The notes under the pieces are model-generated. The model had not been told where the DNA came from, made no database searches, and worked only from the letters and a program-made list of their open reading frames with translations. From Allolobophora icterica (lineage: Eukaryota > Annelida > Clitellata > Crassiclitellata > Lumbricidae), in assembly GCA_963556255.1 (NCBI GenBank), contig OY744604.1:20006982-20070981 (forward strand): a stretch of DNA of 64,000 bases, written 5' to 3'. The first letter of the stretch is position 1. Each line of letters opens with the position of its first letter. The position numbers were made by a program, and so were the translations under genes. Below, piece after piece: positions 1 to 11,400 of the stretch.

Positions 1-178
1 AATAAGACATTGTCGAGAGAAGCCGTGCATAAGATCAAGCTTAGAGACAACACAACCGAGGATAAAAACAGAATACTTCTTGATTTTATACTGACGAACA
101 CTAAGGCGGAGGAATTGGTCTCAGCTCTCAAGGACAGTGGACAGATTCACTTGGTCAACTATTTAAACGCTGATGGAG
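1..178 (+). CDS. Gene A, first visible exon: CARD (5' end outside window)
   Basis: The frame is open from base 1 (N-K-T-L-S-R-E...) and ends D-G-G at a good donor, G|GTAAGA at 179, in phase 1. The peptide is the C-terminal two thirds of a death-fold domain of the CARD type: K-N-R-I-L-L-D-F-I-L, then E-L-V-S-A-L-K-D-S-G-Q-I-H-L-V-N-Y-L. This fits the family pattern of a K..LLD helix followed by ..aL..sGQ.hla..L. CARDs pair with other CARDs to build signalling assemblies. The matching exon in gene B is 29277-29564. The start and helix 1 lie outside the window. Confidence 0.72.
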
Positions 179-785
179 GTAAGAAGCTAACGCCTCATTC
201 AGCGAACGTAACCGAAGTGTTTTTACACGAATGAAATTTTGTGGACACGAGTGAACATTTAAGTTTGGTGTGGTGCCTCATCTTAGTAACTAGTAATGCT
301 AAAGGCTGCAATTTGTCAATTAGCGTAAGTTTAACGAAAAGTAACTCTGTGCTTTTCGTAAAAGATGCTGGTCTAGTAATTATCATCAATAGATTAAACC
401 ATTCTGCATTTAACTAACAATCAACAACATCCTAACAACATTTCACAATCCCATAATTTTCTGTGCTGAAAGCGCCTCTGAATAGTTATCATGCGAGAGG
501 CGCTTTAAAACTTTCTAGATGCAATGCAATACAATAAATTAACTATATATTGAGAAGAAAGGTCTGTGTGGAAGTAGGACATGTACACTCGTAGTTATTA
601 AAAGTAGTTGGGGTCACTTACAGTAACGTCTTGAGAGTAACGCTGTAACGAACAACTCTGTGTATATTCTGTTGTCGTTCAATTTATAGTTTATCTTATT
701 TATCGTGTGTTGCATTATTGAGTCCAAACCTCTGCAACTATTTTTTTATATTGGACTTATTGAAGGTAACCTGTTGTTCGTATAG

Positions 786-1088
786 AGTATGGGTTTGCAA
801 TTGATCACGATTGGCCACTTAGTGAATCTGACATCAGCCGATTGGAGATCAATCGCGAGAGTTTGGTGGATCTTCTCGATACGAGCGAACTATGCAATAA
901 ATTGTATGCTGAGAAAGTCATAAATAATCGACAAAGAGAGTTCATCTGTTCTAAGCCGACTAATTCTGAAAAAAATGAGGCACTGTTGGACATTTTTGCT
1001 AAGTGCAGTCTTCGACAATACAAAAAGACAATAGACTGTTTAAACGATTCCAGTCAAAGTCACATTGCCGACATACTTTCAGAAGGAG
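786..1088 (+). CDS. Gene A exon: second CARD
   Basis: Symmetric phase 1-1 exon of 303 nt. The acceptor is TATAG|AG at 785/786 and the donor G|GTGAGT at 1088/1089. It encodes about 101 residues with a lead-in (D-W-P-L-S-E-S-D-I-S-R-L) that matches the lead-in of the second CARD exon in gene B (D-H-L-P-L-S-E-G-R-Y-K-R-L, 32775-33059). A clear CARD follows: S-L-V-D-L-L-D near residue 22, V-I-N-N-R-Q-R-E near 41, K-N-E-A-L-L-D-I near 61, and S-Q-S-H-I-A-D-I-L at the end. Having two successive CARDs suggests filament nucleation or intramolecular control. The family call is strong; the partner is unknown. Confidence 0.8.
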
Positions 1089-1396
1089 GTGAGTTTTCTT
1101 CTTAGTACAATCGTTAAGCTGGAGATTCACTCGCATTCTGGATGATTGAATGAGTAACTGAACTACTGAGTGACCTACTATGTGAGTGAGTGAATGGATA
1201 TTCGAATTCACAATTAGAAGAACGATTCTGAACAAATAAACGAGAACACGTAATTTAATACCATAACTAACCATGAATAATAATTAACACAGCTCTAACG
1301 AATGTCAAGCAGTATTAATTAACTAACAGTAAGCATTGATTAAAACAGTAGAAACGCTGTCGAGTGTGAAAAGTTATCGGTCGAAAGAGGAAGAGG

Positions 1397-1641
1397 TTTT
1401 ATTTTTATTTTTTATTTTTTATTCCGGATATTTCTATGGCGCCTCTTGAAGCCAACTACTACTCAGAGGCGCTCCCGACTACAGCATTTTATACTGTGCC
1501 GGAATTTTCACACCGAAGCGCCACGAGCAATTGCGAGTGAAGGACTTGCCCAAGGTCCGTATGCAGCGGCTAGAGTGGGATTCGAAGCTGCAACCCTCCG
1601 GTCAAAAGGCGCCAAACTTACCACTGAGCCACAACGCCCCA
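1397..1641 (-). mobile_element. tRNA-derived SINE, family I
   Basis: Read on the minus strand, a tRNA-like head (GTGGCTCAGTGGTAAG as A box, GCTTCGAATCCC as B box) is followed by a GC-rich palindromic tail (GAGCGCCTCTGAGTAGTAGTT ... GAGGCGC) and an A-rich end at 1397-1420. A second copy lies at 50866-51073. This copy has about 30 extra bases near 1540-1570. Confidence 0.75.
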
Positions 1642-1987
1642 CAAGATTGCAGCAAGGTTGCAAGTTCAATTGCTTAAACTTTAGCCACCAATCTATCTGT
1701 GTGCAGTTCTTGTCTGAGACCACACGAACTTTGAAGGCACTTGTCTCTCCAAGTCAGATTTACTGACCCTGCGCGTGCAATAATGCAATAGTAAATAAAT
1801 AAAGGATGACACGCATACTATGAAGCGCTCCATATTTTATAGAGTTGGTAATTTCTCATCCTTCGCGTTTTTGGGAATATACCAGTTCCATGTAATGTCT
1901 ATTTGCTGCGATAAAACTGTATTGTGCATTTTCAGATAAATCGCAACTATAGAAATTAAAATAAGTCTTTGTTCTTTATGCATACAG

Positions 1988-2344
1988 TTGCTGTTCGAGT
2001 TCACGCGAACGTTGAAGGCGCCGTTGGAAACGTTGATGAACTCGAAGAGGAAATCATCTCCCAAATAACGAAGGTTTTGGGAAATCGTTCGTCGGACGAA
2101 GCCACTCGGTTGCTAGAACTGACCCAGCTGAGAATCATCGCCACCAGGAAAGGACACAGCATCGTCATCTACATCCACTGCACGACGCACGATGACCTGC
2201 TGCTTCTCATCGATCTACTGAAGACGGACAAACTAAAGCGAAAAGTCGAGACGGTTTTCATTCAATTGCTTTCAATTGGAGATGCTCTGAGGGTTACGCT
2301 TACGTGGTCTCAGGAAGAATTTAATAAAGCTGCAACATTCTTTG
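1988..2344 (+). CDS. Gene A exon: TRADD-N-like alpha/beta domain
   Basis: Phase 1-1 exon of 357 nt (119 residues), with acceptor CATACAG|TT and donor G|GTTAGT. The core near residues 60-100 reads H-S-I-V-I-Y-I-H-C, then a helix with L-L-L-L-I-D-L-L-K-T-D-K-L, then K-V-E-T-V-F-I-Q-L-L and a strand L-R-V-T-L-T-W. The order strand with conserved Cys, helix ending in a Gly/Asp-x-Leu turn, helix, strand resembles the N-terminal domain of TRADD, the TNF-receptor adaptor. Gene B has the same core (33598-33981). I base the TRADD-N call on this pattern only, so it is tentative. An unnamed alpha/beta domain that accompanies death-fold modules is the alternative. Confidence 0.6.
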
Positions 2345-2490
2345 GTTAGTATGAGAGATTATGTACTAATCAGGATGCCAAGAGCAATAATTCGAAAAAG
2401 CAACATCATTGTACATGTATGCATGTATCAAGACACAATATAGTGTCTTTTCAGTACACCGCAAAAGCGCTGCACAGTGCACACGAAGCA

Positions 2491-2630
2491 GGACGTTTTG
2501 GCGCCGCCATTTTGGCGCGACCATTTTGGCGCAGCACGTTTTGGCGCAGGACGTTTTGGCGCACGGCCGTTTTGGCGCAGGACGTTTGGGCGCACGGCCG
2601 TTTTGGCGCAGGACGTTTTGGCGCAGGACA
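2491..2630 (+). repeat. Minisatellite, about 15-bp unit
   Basis: About nine imperfect copies of GACGTTTTGGCGCAG and variants. GC-rich compared with its surroundings; it creates spurious open frames on both strands. Confidence 0.85.
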
Positions 2631-2689
2631 AAGAGCCCGTATCGTGTAATATATAATATAATACGAAGCCCGTATCATAGCTTGAGCTA

Positions 2690-2894
2690 TATTTTCATCG
2701 CTAATCCAGCTTCTAGCGTGAGCGATATTTTCATAGCTAATCCAGCTTCTTGTTTGATTTCCATTTTCATCGTTAATCCAGCTTCTATTTTGATCTCCAT
2801 ATTTATCGTTAATCCAGCTCCTAGTGTGATCTCCATTTTCATCGCTAATCCAGCTTTCAGTTTAATGCTTAATCTCTATTTTCATCGCTAATCG
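2690..2894 (+). repeat. Minisatellite, about 36-bp unit
   Basis: Five to six copies of a unit starting TTTTCATCGCTAATCCAGCT and followed by a variable half (TCTAGTGTGATCTCCA and similar). It directly follows the 15-bp minisatellite and lies in a gene A intron. Confidence 0.8.
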
Positions 2895-4009
2895 TTGACA
2901 GTAGCAGAGAACGAAAAATCTTCGAGTACCTTAGAGGAATAGCGCTTAATAATTTATTTATGGACTCCTGTGGAGCCGTTGGACTGTACAACTTACCAAA
3001 ATGTTGCGCATTAGTGGTTCTGAACAGTATCAGCTTTGAACATTTCTTGTAAGCTTTGATATACTGGGTTAATACGTTTTTTTACACGTGCATTAACCCT
3101 CGAGTGCCCAAGCTATTTTTTGGTACACGAATGCCCAACGGGGGGGGGGTCCGACCGGACCCCAATATTTTCACTATGATATCTGGAGAACGGATTGGAA
3201 TATTTTAACGGGAGTTGGCTTGTTATAATCCAAATTCAATTTTCAATCGACTGATATATGGTATTTAACAATAACGTGCGCTAAATATTTATTTCTGGGC
3301 TGGTAAACCATGTGCCAGTATGACTATCAGCGTATATGTTGGGGGTGTCCTTGGTATATGCTATGGTTGTGGGCTACAGGGTGGTAGAATAATCACGCAA
3401 AATATATCATACGAAGCCCAATTTAAGGCTTTAGGATGTCCTAAAACCATTTTTACAATTTCGAAGCCGTTCTAAAGTTATCCGTGGAAAATTACTACCA
3501 GACACTGAAGTGGCTAGGTGCTTAAATGATGTCATTTGGTGTTGTAAATAACTCTTAAAATTTTCATGAGATTATTCCATTGTTTAGTGACAGCTCAACA
3601 GGGTTCTGAAATCAGTTTTCGTGAATTTAACTATAACTTTTGTACATAAAAATAAATTATTTGCGTAGAGTGTCTACACTCAATACTTCTTTTTCTTTAC
3701 TTACTTGCATTTAAGATGCACATTGTGGTTCAAAGAATATATAATTCAGTTTTAATATTATTGCTGGGTGTCTCGAGTCGGAATGATAATCAGTAATGGA
3801 GTGACATTGAAAAATGGTGAGGGAACGACATTCTGAGTTTCAGTAACTTAAGGGCAATAACTGCACCATTAGCATTGTAATGTAAGGAATATTCGGTGTT
3901 TCATATTTATTTTATATTCTTTATTACTACTGTATAATGTATATTGTTTTGCATTTATTTAATTTTTACTTAATTTTAATTAGTTGCATTTTCATGAGTG
4001 AAATATAAC
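2895..4009. other. Intron of gene A without recognised exon
   Basis: AT-rich. It contains a G10 tract followed by a GC-rich inverted repeat (GGTCCGACCGGACC, near 3150) and a stretch at 3488-3508 identical over about 21 bases to 4275-4295 inside the transposase-like pseudogene. This suggests an old rearranged fragment of the same element. Confidence 0.4.
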
Positions 4010-5600
4010 ACTACCCGAAAAGACGACGCCTCATTGATGCTCCATTGTTTGTGGCATGCCCTGATCGCACTAAAACTACACCTCAAGAAGCATGCACATA
4101 GTTGCTCCAATTCTGAAAGCTGATGGCATTGACATTGAGGACATGACACTACCAACAAGTTGTATCTACAAGTTCTATCTACAGAGCATGGTCAATAGTT
4201 AGGAAATCCATGGTGCAAACCAACAGAGAACATTATTTCTTGCCAAATACACCGCTAATTGCTCATTTTGACAGAAAATTACTACCAGACACTGATGGGG
4301 ACCTGGTCGACAGGATGCCAATTGTTGTATCAGGAGTTAATGTTGAGAAATTATTGGCCATTCCTAAACTCCCAATGAGTACTTGTGAACTTATGGGAAA
4401 CACTGTCGTCCAGACATTTCAAGACAGGAAATATGTACAAACTGGCTTGCAGGTCTGTTTTGACACAACTAGTTCAAACACTGGTGTTCACATTGGTGCC
4501 ATTACGGTCATTTAGCAGACATTTGACAAACGTCTACTGTTTTAGCCTGCCGACATCATATCTTTAAACTTATCTCAGCTGCAGTATTCGACCAATATTT
4601 CAAGTCTTTGGGACCGCAGGCTGCAATATTTAGTCGATTCAAAGAACAGTAGAATTTTATTGACACTAACAAATAGAGCACAATTAATGCTCCAGCCATT
4701 GGAGCCAAATCTGATCTCACAAGTGGTGAGTATGGTTGGCTTGACCAGAAGAGAGAGGACATTATAGGCTTCCTTCAGAATCAACTCAGTCGAGCTACTC
4801 AATCACGTCAGGATTACCTCAAGTTCATCAGATTGGCACTAATCATACTGGGTGCAAATGTTACTGTTGTGAGTGATGATGGTTGTTGTACATTTCAGCC
4901 CTCCAGGAGCCTATCACCGTGCCAAAAAAGATGACAAAAGGAATATATTGTCTGAAACTTTACTTTTTTCGTGAACAGTTCAGACTTTGGGCACAAGAAC
5001 TGAAGGCTCTTCAACGCATCTGTCTGTTCACTGTAACTATCTACGTGAAGGCCTGGTTCACTGCTCCAAACAGTTCGGTGCTCCGTATAATGACTTCTGC
5101 CTCCTCCAAACTTACCTTGATAGTCATGTGGCAGATATTGCATTGAAGAAAATGAGAGGGCATCTTTGGTATTTGAGTGAAAATTTGATCGGTCTTGCAT
5201 TGTTTTCTGATTGTGTCTGGAATAGTGAGAAAGAGGCGATGTTAGCTGCTCTGAAGAGACCATCAATGAAAACTGATCTATGTCAGAAGGGTCGATCCAA
5301 AGTCAATTGCAGAATTCCAGGCAAAGACTTTTATATCTGATTTTGTAACTGAAAGATCTATGAATCTGTTCACTGCGCGTAAAATTGGTTTAAGTTTTCT
5401 TACTGATGATCCTTCCTGTCCTTTGTTGAAGTCAAGCTGAAGGTAGTGAGCAATGAGCATGAAGGTCATCATTGACTGTGTGGAACGTGCCGTCAAGCTT
5501 GCAACAGAGTTCAGTAGTGCTCTTACGCATAACGATGCTCAGCAGCAGCTTGTTTTTCAGATAGTTGAAGAAAAACTATAGAGCTGACTAGACACATTCT
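4010..5600 (+). pseudogene. Decayed transposase-like protein of an invertebrate repeat family, copy 1
   Basis: Fragments in successive frames: an N-terminal helix-turn-helix-like part near 4030-4200, H-F-D-R-K-L-L-P-D-T-D-G at 4264, V-S-G-V-N-V-E-K-L-L-A-I-P-K-L at 4330, C-F-D-T-T-S-S-N-T-G near 4460, A-C-R-H-H-I-F-K-L near 4543, and later W-Y-L-S-E-N-L-I-G-L-A near 5168. I recognise this layout (HFDGKLL ... FDTTxSNTG ... ACRHH) as a protein family that recurs in many invertebrate genomes and behaves like a DNA transposon; I cannot name it. At least two frameshifts and several stops show it is dead. A second fragment is at 39215-39850. Confidence 0.6.
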
Positions 5601-5893
5601 GAATCTTGTCTATATTACTGTGAACACTGAATAGTGTGACATAAGCTACAAACTACTGTACTCAAATATTTTGACCATTTCAATAACAAATTAAAATTTA
5701 ATGTTATTTGACAATAAAAAATACTGTTTCCGTCATGCTACAAAACTTTGCATGTCTTGAGCTGTCACTAAAACTCAATGTATAAGCCTATAATTTTGCA
5801 CAAATGTTCCTGACCCCAAATGGCACCAAACTAGAGGGTAGCCCAATATGAAATGAAAAATTATTTTTTTCCTTAACAATGGTGAATCAGTCT

Positions 5894-5905
5894 AATATAT
5901 ATATG

Positions 5906-5969
<64 letters not shown>
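5894..5969. repeat. (TA)n microsatellite
   Basis: About 75 bases of nearly pure TA dinucleotides. Confidence 0.95.
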
Positions 5970-5971
<2 letters not shown>

Positions 5972-7149
5972 TACAGTGATGCGTAATGCTTTTTAGGATG
6001 TTTTTGAATGTTAGTCAAATGCAGAATAGTTTAATCTATTGTTGATAATTAATAGATCGGCATCTTATATCAGCATTATAAGGGATAAAATATTAGAGTA
6101 GGTGCCTCAAACGAACGGTTGAGGTGGTGCTGATCTGCCAAAGGATTAGCGTAATTTCGAACGTTTCAAGCTCAGCAATCTCAAAGTTACAGTGTGAGTA
6201 AAAAAGAACTTGTCGCGATAGAATTGGCAAATCTCCATAGGAATGACGCCGATGGACACCTTCTCTGATCACACATGTCAAAGTCAAGAGAGAGAATTTT
6301 CAAAGCACTGCTGCTACGGAAGGTTAGAATAGGCAAACATAAAAATAGATTTCCATTTAGCGAAGATGCTGGTTAAGTAAGGTTCTAAAGACACTTGGGC
6401 ATGTAGATTGAATTACCAGACCATAGGCGCCGACTCTTGGGGCCTTGGGTGCCAATGCACCCAGAGAGAAAGTTCAGTTGGTGCCTGGCACCCAGAAGAA
6501 TTCGGACCCCAAATTCAATTTTTTTACACCTAAGCAGTAATCTCACAACGTGAGAAGTACAACTACAACACAAATACCCAACATTGCATGATCTCAACAT
6601 TGCATGATGCGGGACACCGAATGGCACTTGTCTCCAGCCATTCAGTCTAGAGTCGATTTTGATAATAATTGTCCGTCTTTTATTTTGCCTTAGCACTCAC
6701 TATTACATCCGAAATTTTAAAGCACCTTAGATGTCGCTCGCTAGTCATAATGATTTTATCTAAACTCAAGAAGTAGCGTCATGTGTTGGAAGTTACGCCA
6801 CTGACCATAACATGATATAACATGTGTAACCTCCTACACATGCGAGAATATTTCCAACTGGGCTTCACATGTCTAACGTGAGGGCCCATACGATTCCAAA
6901 TGTGGGCCAGATAAAGCTATGGCATGTGGAAATATTGCTATATGGGTTTCATATGTCATACTATATATTCAGTGGTCTAACTTCAAAGTTCTTCCATCCG
7001 AAGAGTTTTGAGCCCTATCGTAAAAGTTCGTACTTCTTCAGGTTCTGAGATGGCCATCTCTTTTTCATACATGGGCCGGGTCCGGTTCTCCGCATTTGCG
7101 GCCTCTACGAACCCATTGTTGCGCTAATGAGTGTGTTGTATTGTTTCAG
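5970..7149. other. Gene A intron, no gene recognised
   Basis: AT-rich sequence. The part near 6420-6520 is rich in GGCGCC, TTGGTGCC and GGCACCC motifs and looks like a fragment of a short DNA element. No convincing exon except at its end (7150). Confidence 0.4.
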
Positions 7150-7242
7150 AGTCGGAGGACTCGTACTACTTAGAGCATGACAGTGCAACACATTCTAACG
7201 AAGCCAAGGAAAACCGTTCACTAAAGTCTCCGAGTGTCGGAA
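7150..7242 (+). CDS. Gene A candidate linker exon
   Basis: A strong acceptor (TTGTATTGTTTCAG at 7149) opens a polar, Ser/Glu-rich frame starting E-S-E-D-S-Y-Y-L-E-H-D-S-A-T-H-S and continuing to a possible phase-1 donor A|GTACGA at 7242/7243. It falls between the TRADD-N-like exon and the coiled-coil exon, where gene B carries similar acidic linker exons (41605-41691, 42104-42208). No domain is recognisable. The donor is uncertain, since A|GTGTCG nine bases upstream would also fit. Confidence 0.4.
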
Positions 7243-8099
7243 GTACGACCATGTTCACACATTTATAACTAGCTATATGTGTTAGAGATTTATTGGGAAA
7301 TTGTAGTTACTGCACAATAACTATTGTAGTTATTACTTAAACAATAGCAGAGCTATACTATTTTGTGCAATCAGTAGTACAATAATTATGCGATCATTTT
7401 TTTAAATTAGACTATTATCATTATTATTACACAACGTAACAAATTTGTAACTCTGTTTGTTCCTGGGTAGTAAGTGTTATTTCCTAATTGCTTATGCCTC
7501 TGCCAGTATGCGGCAGACGCATTAATTTTGGCTATGTCTGCGGCCATTATATCAAGATAAGAGCAAAAGATTACTCCGTGGAAGCATCTGCTAAGATGTG
7601 TGAGGCCTAAAAGGCATAATCCGGAATATCTGTCGGGGATCAAACCACAAGCCCTGGGCACTCGTTTCACCTGCGAGCACTGCTGAAAAGCTGGAAGGTA
7701 AGATGGACAATTGATTCTCGCTTAGATGGTGACATTTTAAGTTATAAAAGTTTTAAAAGTTCAACATTTTGTTATTTTACATTTTTTGAAATGTCCAATG
7801 TTTTGAACAATTATATCATATATGAAATGAAATATGTTGCGAGAATGTATTACATAATTATATTACTTATGAGTGAAATACATTTATTTTGCTATAAACC
7901 CAATTTATTTGTTATTTTGCATGATGGTACAGAGGGAAAAACAAACAAGAATTTGGCGAGAACCCACTGACCACTCAAGCAATTGTTACTTCTAATGGGT
8001 GGATCCTTCCAAACGTTCAACTGGCAAGAATGTACCTGACCGGACCTTCCTTCATCCATCGCCCCGGTAGAACTCTGCCCTGAGCTTCCTGTACTCACT

Positions 8100-8830
8100 T
8101 CCCCGGAGGAAAGCAGCCGCGTTCAGAAGAGAGCAGTGAGAGCGAGAAAGACGTCGAATATTCAGGTTACAATTTCCGAGCTGAGGAGAGAAACCCATAC
8201 TATCCCAACCAAAAGGACCTGAATGACTTGATCAGAGATCTTGGTCTCACCAAGTCCAATGCAGAGCTTTTGACGTCTAGTCTCAAACAGTGGAACTTGT
8301 TGAATGATAGTGTGCAAGTGGCAGATCAGAGGAAGCGTCACTAAGCTCTTTCTAGATTTTTCACCCGTGAAGATGGGCTCTGCTTCTGCCACAATGTGAC
8401 CGGTCTGTTGGAGGCAATTGGAATCGACTGTAACCCAAACAAGTGGCGTATCTTCATTAACGGAGCCTCAAAGCCGTGCTGCTCCATAACGGGAACGTTT
8501 CCATCTGTTCCTCTGGCTCCATCGGTGCACCTCAAAGAGGATTACAGCAGCATTAAGAGCTTGCTAGATGCCTTGAAGTATGATGAGTATGGTCGGGATG
8601 TCATCGGAGACTTCAAGACGGTAACATTCATGACGGGTGTCCAATGTGGTTTTACCAAGTTTCCCTGCTATTGATATTTGCCTTTAGGAGAGCAGGGACA
8701 ACAAGGTGCACTACCACAGGTGGGACTGGCTACAGCTGACCGAATATTCTCTGTGGGGAGAAGCAACGTCAAGCTGACTTTATGTGAACGAAAACATGGA
8801 AATTCGCCCGTGTTTTCATTGGAATAGTAA
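8100..8830 (+). pseudogene. Decayed mobile-element-associated protein (KEDY/KYDEYG family)
   Basis: Frames broken by one stop and a later frameshift spell K-D-L-N-D-L-I-R-D-L-G-L-T-K-S near 8216, L-K-Q-W-N-L-L near 8285, H-L-K-E-D-Y at 8528, L-K-Y-D-E-Y-G-R-D-V-I-G-D-F-K at 8573 and G-F-T-K-F-P-C-Y at 8647. I recognise this run of motifs as a protein repeated in many invertebrate genomes and associated with mobile DNA; its enzymatic role is not known to me. Dead copy in a gene A intron. Confidence 0.55.
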
Positions 8831-9280
8831 ATTTAGAAAAATATGACTTTCCTGATCAGAAAGGCAAAGTTTGAAAGGAATAACAGCAATTTTCTATACT
8901 TATGAGGCATAAGCAGGTAGGAAATAACCCACTACCCAGGAATAAACTTGTGTTACTTAGTTTTATTGTTGTTGTTGTTGCTGCTGTTGTCAGTAATTGC
9001 TTCCTGTCCTGTTAGTTTTCATTATTTCTTGCATCTGCAGCAACTAAATGGGTATGAAGTCTTCCTGTTTGCATCAAAGAACACATAACCTAATTAAAGG
9101 GGCTAAGGTGAAGGAAAGTGCGCTAATGCTGCGGTGAGAAAAGACATGGACCATAACATGGTTTGTGCCGAATGTAGTTCAAAAGAATGAGTTCAAAATT
9201 TCAAAATTAGTCTGTGGATTGAGTTATTTCGATCCATAGAGGGCTACTCATACAGTTTGTCATGAACATTATATTTATTC

Positions 9281-9356
9281 TCATCGTCATCATCATCATC
9301 ATCATCATCATCATCGCCATCATCATCATCATCTTCTTCCTCTTCTTCTTCTCCTT
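9281..9356. repeat. (ATC)n and (TTC)n microsatellite
   Basis: Imperfect ATC triplets run into TCT/TTC triplets. Confidence 0.85.
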
Positions 9357-9672
9357 TTCAATAACTCTTTGCCACTCTCCTCTGTTTTAGCGCGTTGTAG
9401 ATTAGAAATAAAAACTCGGAGTACTCTAGTTTGGTCGTGGCTGCCATCGCGCAGAGCGAAGTGCCACAACAACCGGAGTCTTTCTCCAACGATCATCTTC
9501 GACACTAGAGTCCGTCATGTGTGTTTGAAGATTTGTTTCTGCAGCACTTGATGATTTATGCAGTATACGGAAGTCGCAAGATTCTTTATAGGCATAATTT
9601 ATTGAAAGGTATTCAGTTTTTCTCTAAAGTGACCATTGCGTCCAGATCTCAGCCAAATAAAACAGGTAGTAA

Positions 9673-10830
9673 GATTGTAATCGTAATCGTAATCGTAATC
9701 GTAATCGTAATCTCCAAACTTCTAAAACGCCACTCGAAGGCCAAGCGCAGGACACCAGCCTATTCACGAGCGCTACGTCAGATCAGAGGGGTTTCCAGAG
9801 AGTATAGTCCAAAAGAGGTCCATGTCCGATTTCCAGGAGGCCAAACCAAATCAAAGGGGTTTCCAGAGAGTAGTCTAACAGAGGTCCAGGTCCGATTTCC
9901 AGGGTACCAGATGAGGTTTCCAGAGAGTGATCCAAAAGAGGTCCAAGTCCGATTTCCAGGAGGCCAAACCAAATCAAAGGGGGTTTCCAGAGAGTAGTCC
10001 AAAAGAGGACAAAGTCCGATTTCCAGGGTACCAGATCAGAGGGTTTCCAGAGAGTGGTCCAAAAGAGGCCCAAGTCCGATTTCAAGGGTACCAGATCAGG
10101 CGAGGCAGAGTAGCTGTCAAGACGGGTGTCGTTTACGGCGAGAAGAATTGGAAGGCGGAGGATCAGATGAGTCAGGGTAGGAGTATTTGAAAAGGTGAGA
10201 CTTCAGTTTTGAGTGGAAAGCCCGGGGGTGATAGATAGAGGAACATGAGGATGAGGATGAAGGACAGGTTGCAATGATGATGGAGGCACTGAGAAACTGC
10301 GGAATTCAGGGGAAGATCATTCCAGAGGCGTGGTGCTGTGATGGATATGGCTCGGTTGGAGAACTTGAGGTGAGTAGTGACTGGGGGTCGAGAAAGACTG
10401 AGATAGGACGATGATCGGGTGGAGCGGGTTGTCTGAATGGTGAAGAGATCACGAAGGTACTTGGGCTGGGAATATTGTAGGGAGTTGTCGGTTAGTGATA
10501 GGACTTTGTAGTGGATTGGCTCTGGGATTTTTAGCCAGTGGAGTGATTTGGGGATGGGAGTGATATGATGATGTCTGGGCGTTCTGGTGACAGCTCTGGC
10601 TAGTGAGTTTTGGATAAGCTGTAGACGCTTGATTTGAGTGGATTCAAGGTGGAGGAAAAGAGAATTGAGTAATCAAGCTTTGAATGAACAATGGAGGTAG
10701 CAATGGTGGAGGCAGTTTTAAGGTCGAGCATGGGTCGTATGCGTCGGAGGTCACGAATGTGCATGAAGCAGGAGCGAGAGGTTGGAGATGTGGTTAGAGA
10801 AGGAGAGGTGTATCTAACCGAACAATCGTG
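9673..10830 (-). mobile_element. LINE 3' part with expanded 3' repeat
   Basis: On the minus strand near 10780-10620 the translation gives S-C-F-M-H-I-R-D-L-R-R-I-R-P-M-L-D-L-K-T-A, then I-V-H-S-K-L-D-Y, the thumb/C-terminal part of a LINE reverse transcriptase. Further on come S-T-R-S-S, F-S-N-R-A and W-N-D-L-P type motifs across stops and shifts. The 3' UTR holds tandem units (9781-10105), and the element ends in a (CGATTA)n tail at 9673-9713. The same 3' UTR with a single unit occurs at 54830-55020. Confidence 0.65.
9781..10105 (-). repeat. Tandem repeat inside a LINE 3' UTR
   Basis: About five to six units that alternate two forms, sharing GGTTTCCAGAGAGT, CCAAAAGAGG and GTCCGATTTCCAGG and differing in GGCCAAACCAAATCAAA or GGTACCAGATCA. 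It yields spurious long frames on both strands (W-K-P/L-E-I-G repeats). Confidence 0.8.
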
Positions 10831-11400
10831 CTACAAACCCTACGATTAATGCTGTTCCAGTAGTTGCGGAAACGTGCTATTCGCCGCCGGACCTCAGGCT
10901 CGCTGTTGCCCTCAACCTCGACCCACGGTTGTTGAACCTTCCAACCAGTTCAACCCTGTTTCTCAGAATCTGCATGCAATCCGAAATCCGAGGTTCTTTA
11001 ATTTGTCTGGATCTAGGTTTGCACCCAGTTGATCTCCATCTCAAACTCTATTTTCAACAACAAGACCAGGGAATACAGGATTTGGCAAAGAATGGTCTCA
11101 TCATCGGCAAATTCTAGATCCGAGAACATTTTCAGTTAAATGAATGTCCGTGCGTTTCCTTCGACGACCGTTTGCTTTATGATCTGGTCTATTGGCGGCA
11201 AGAAGAGGGGCAAATTTGCATCCCTGTCAATCGTGGACCACTTTCTGCGTAAAACCAATTGGAAGTCACATCATCAATACTTACAGCGCTCAGTATTTTC
11301 AGAGCCATGTGCGCTTACAGATTCAAAAACCGTCTTCAGATCTACATAACCAATCCTCATTGGCTGCTGGGGGAGGAGTGCTGGTATTCTCTTCTTGATT
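10831..11400 (-). mobile_element. Second LINE remnant, reverse-transcriptase part
   Basis: Minus-strand frames give Y-V-D-L-K-T-V-F-E-S-V (fingers motif D-x-K-x-A-F-D-S-V, degraded), L-E-F-A-D-D-E-T-I-L (catalytic F-A-D-D) and R-R-I-A-R-F-R-N-Y-W-N-S-I-N-R-R-V near the junction. The spacing differs from the neighbouring LINE, and the motif style suggests another clade. Many stops. Confidence 0.5.

Noticed and set aside
2409..2891. 160-residue frame with repeated W-R-R and F-I-A-N-P-A
   Set aside because: Translation of two adjacent minisatellites; frames exist on both strands and no splice context fits.
3069..3160. Possible piggyBac-like end (TTAACCCT at 3095)
   Set aside because: No matching AGGGTTAA end downstream and no transposase; a single short match is not enough.
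7407..7690. Exon ending at a good donor (GAAG|GTAAGA, 7696)
   Set aside because: No acceptor in the right phase and no similarity to gene B; the donor alone is not support.
9521..10190. Overlapping frames rich in F-P-E-S / L-E-T-P repeats on both strands
   Set aside because: They come from the tandem repeat in a LINE 3' UTR.
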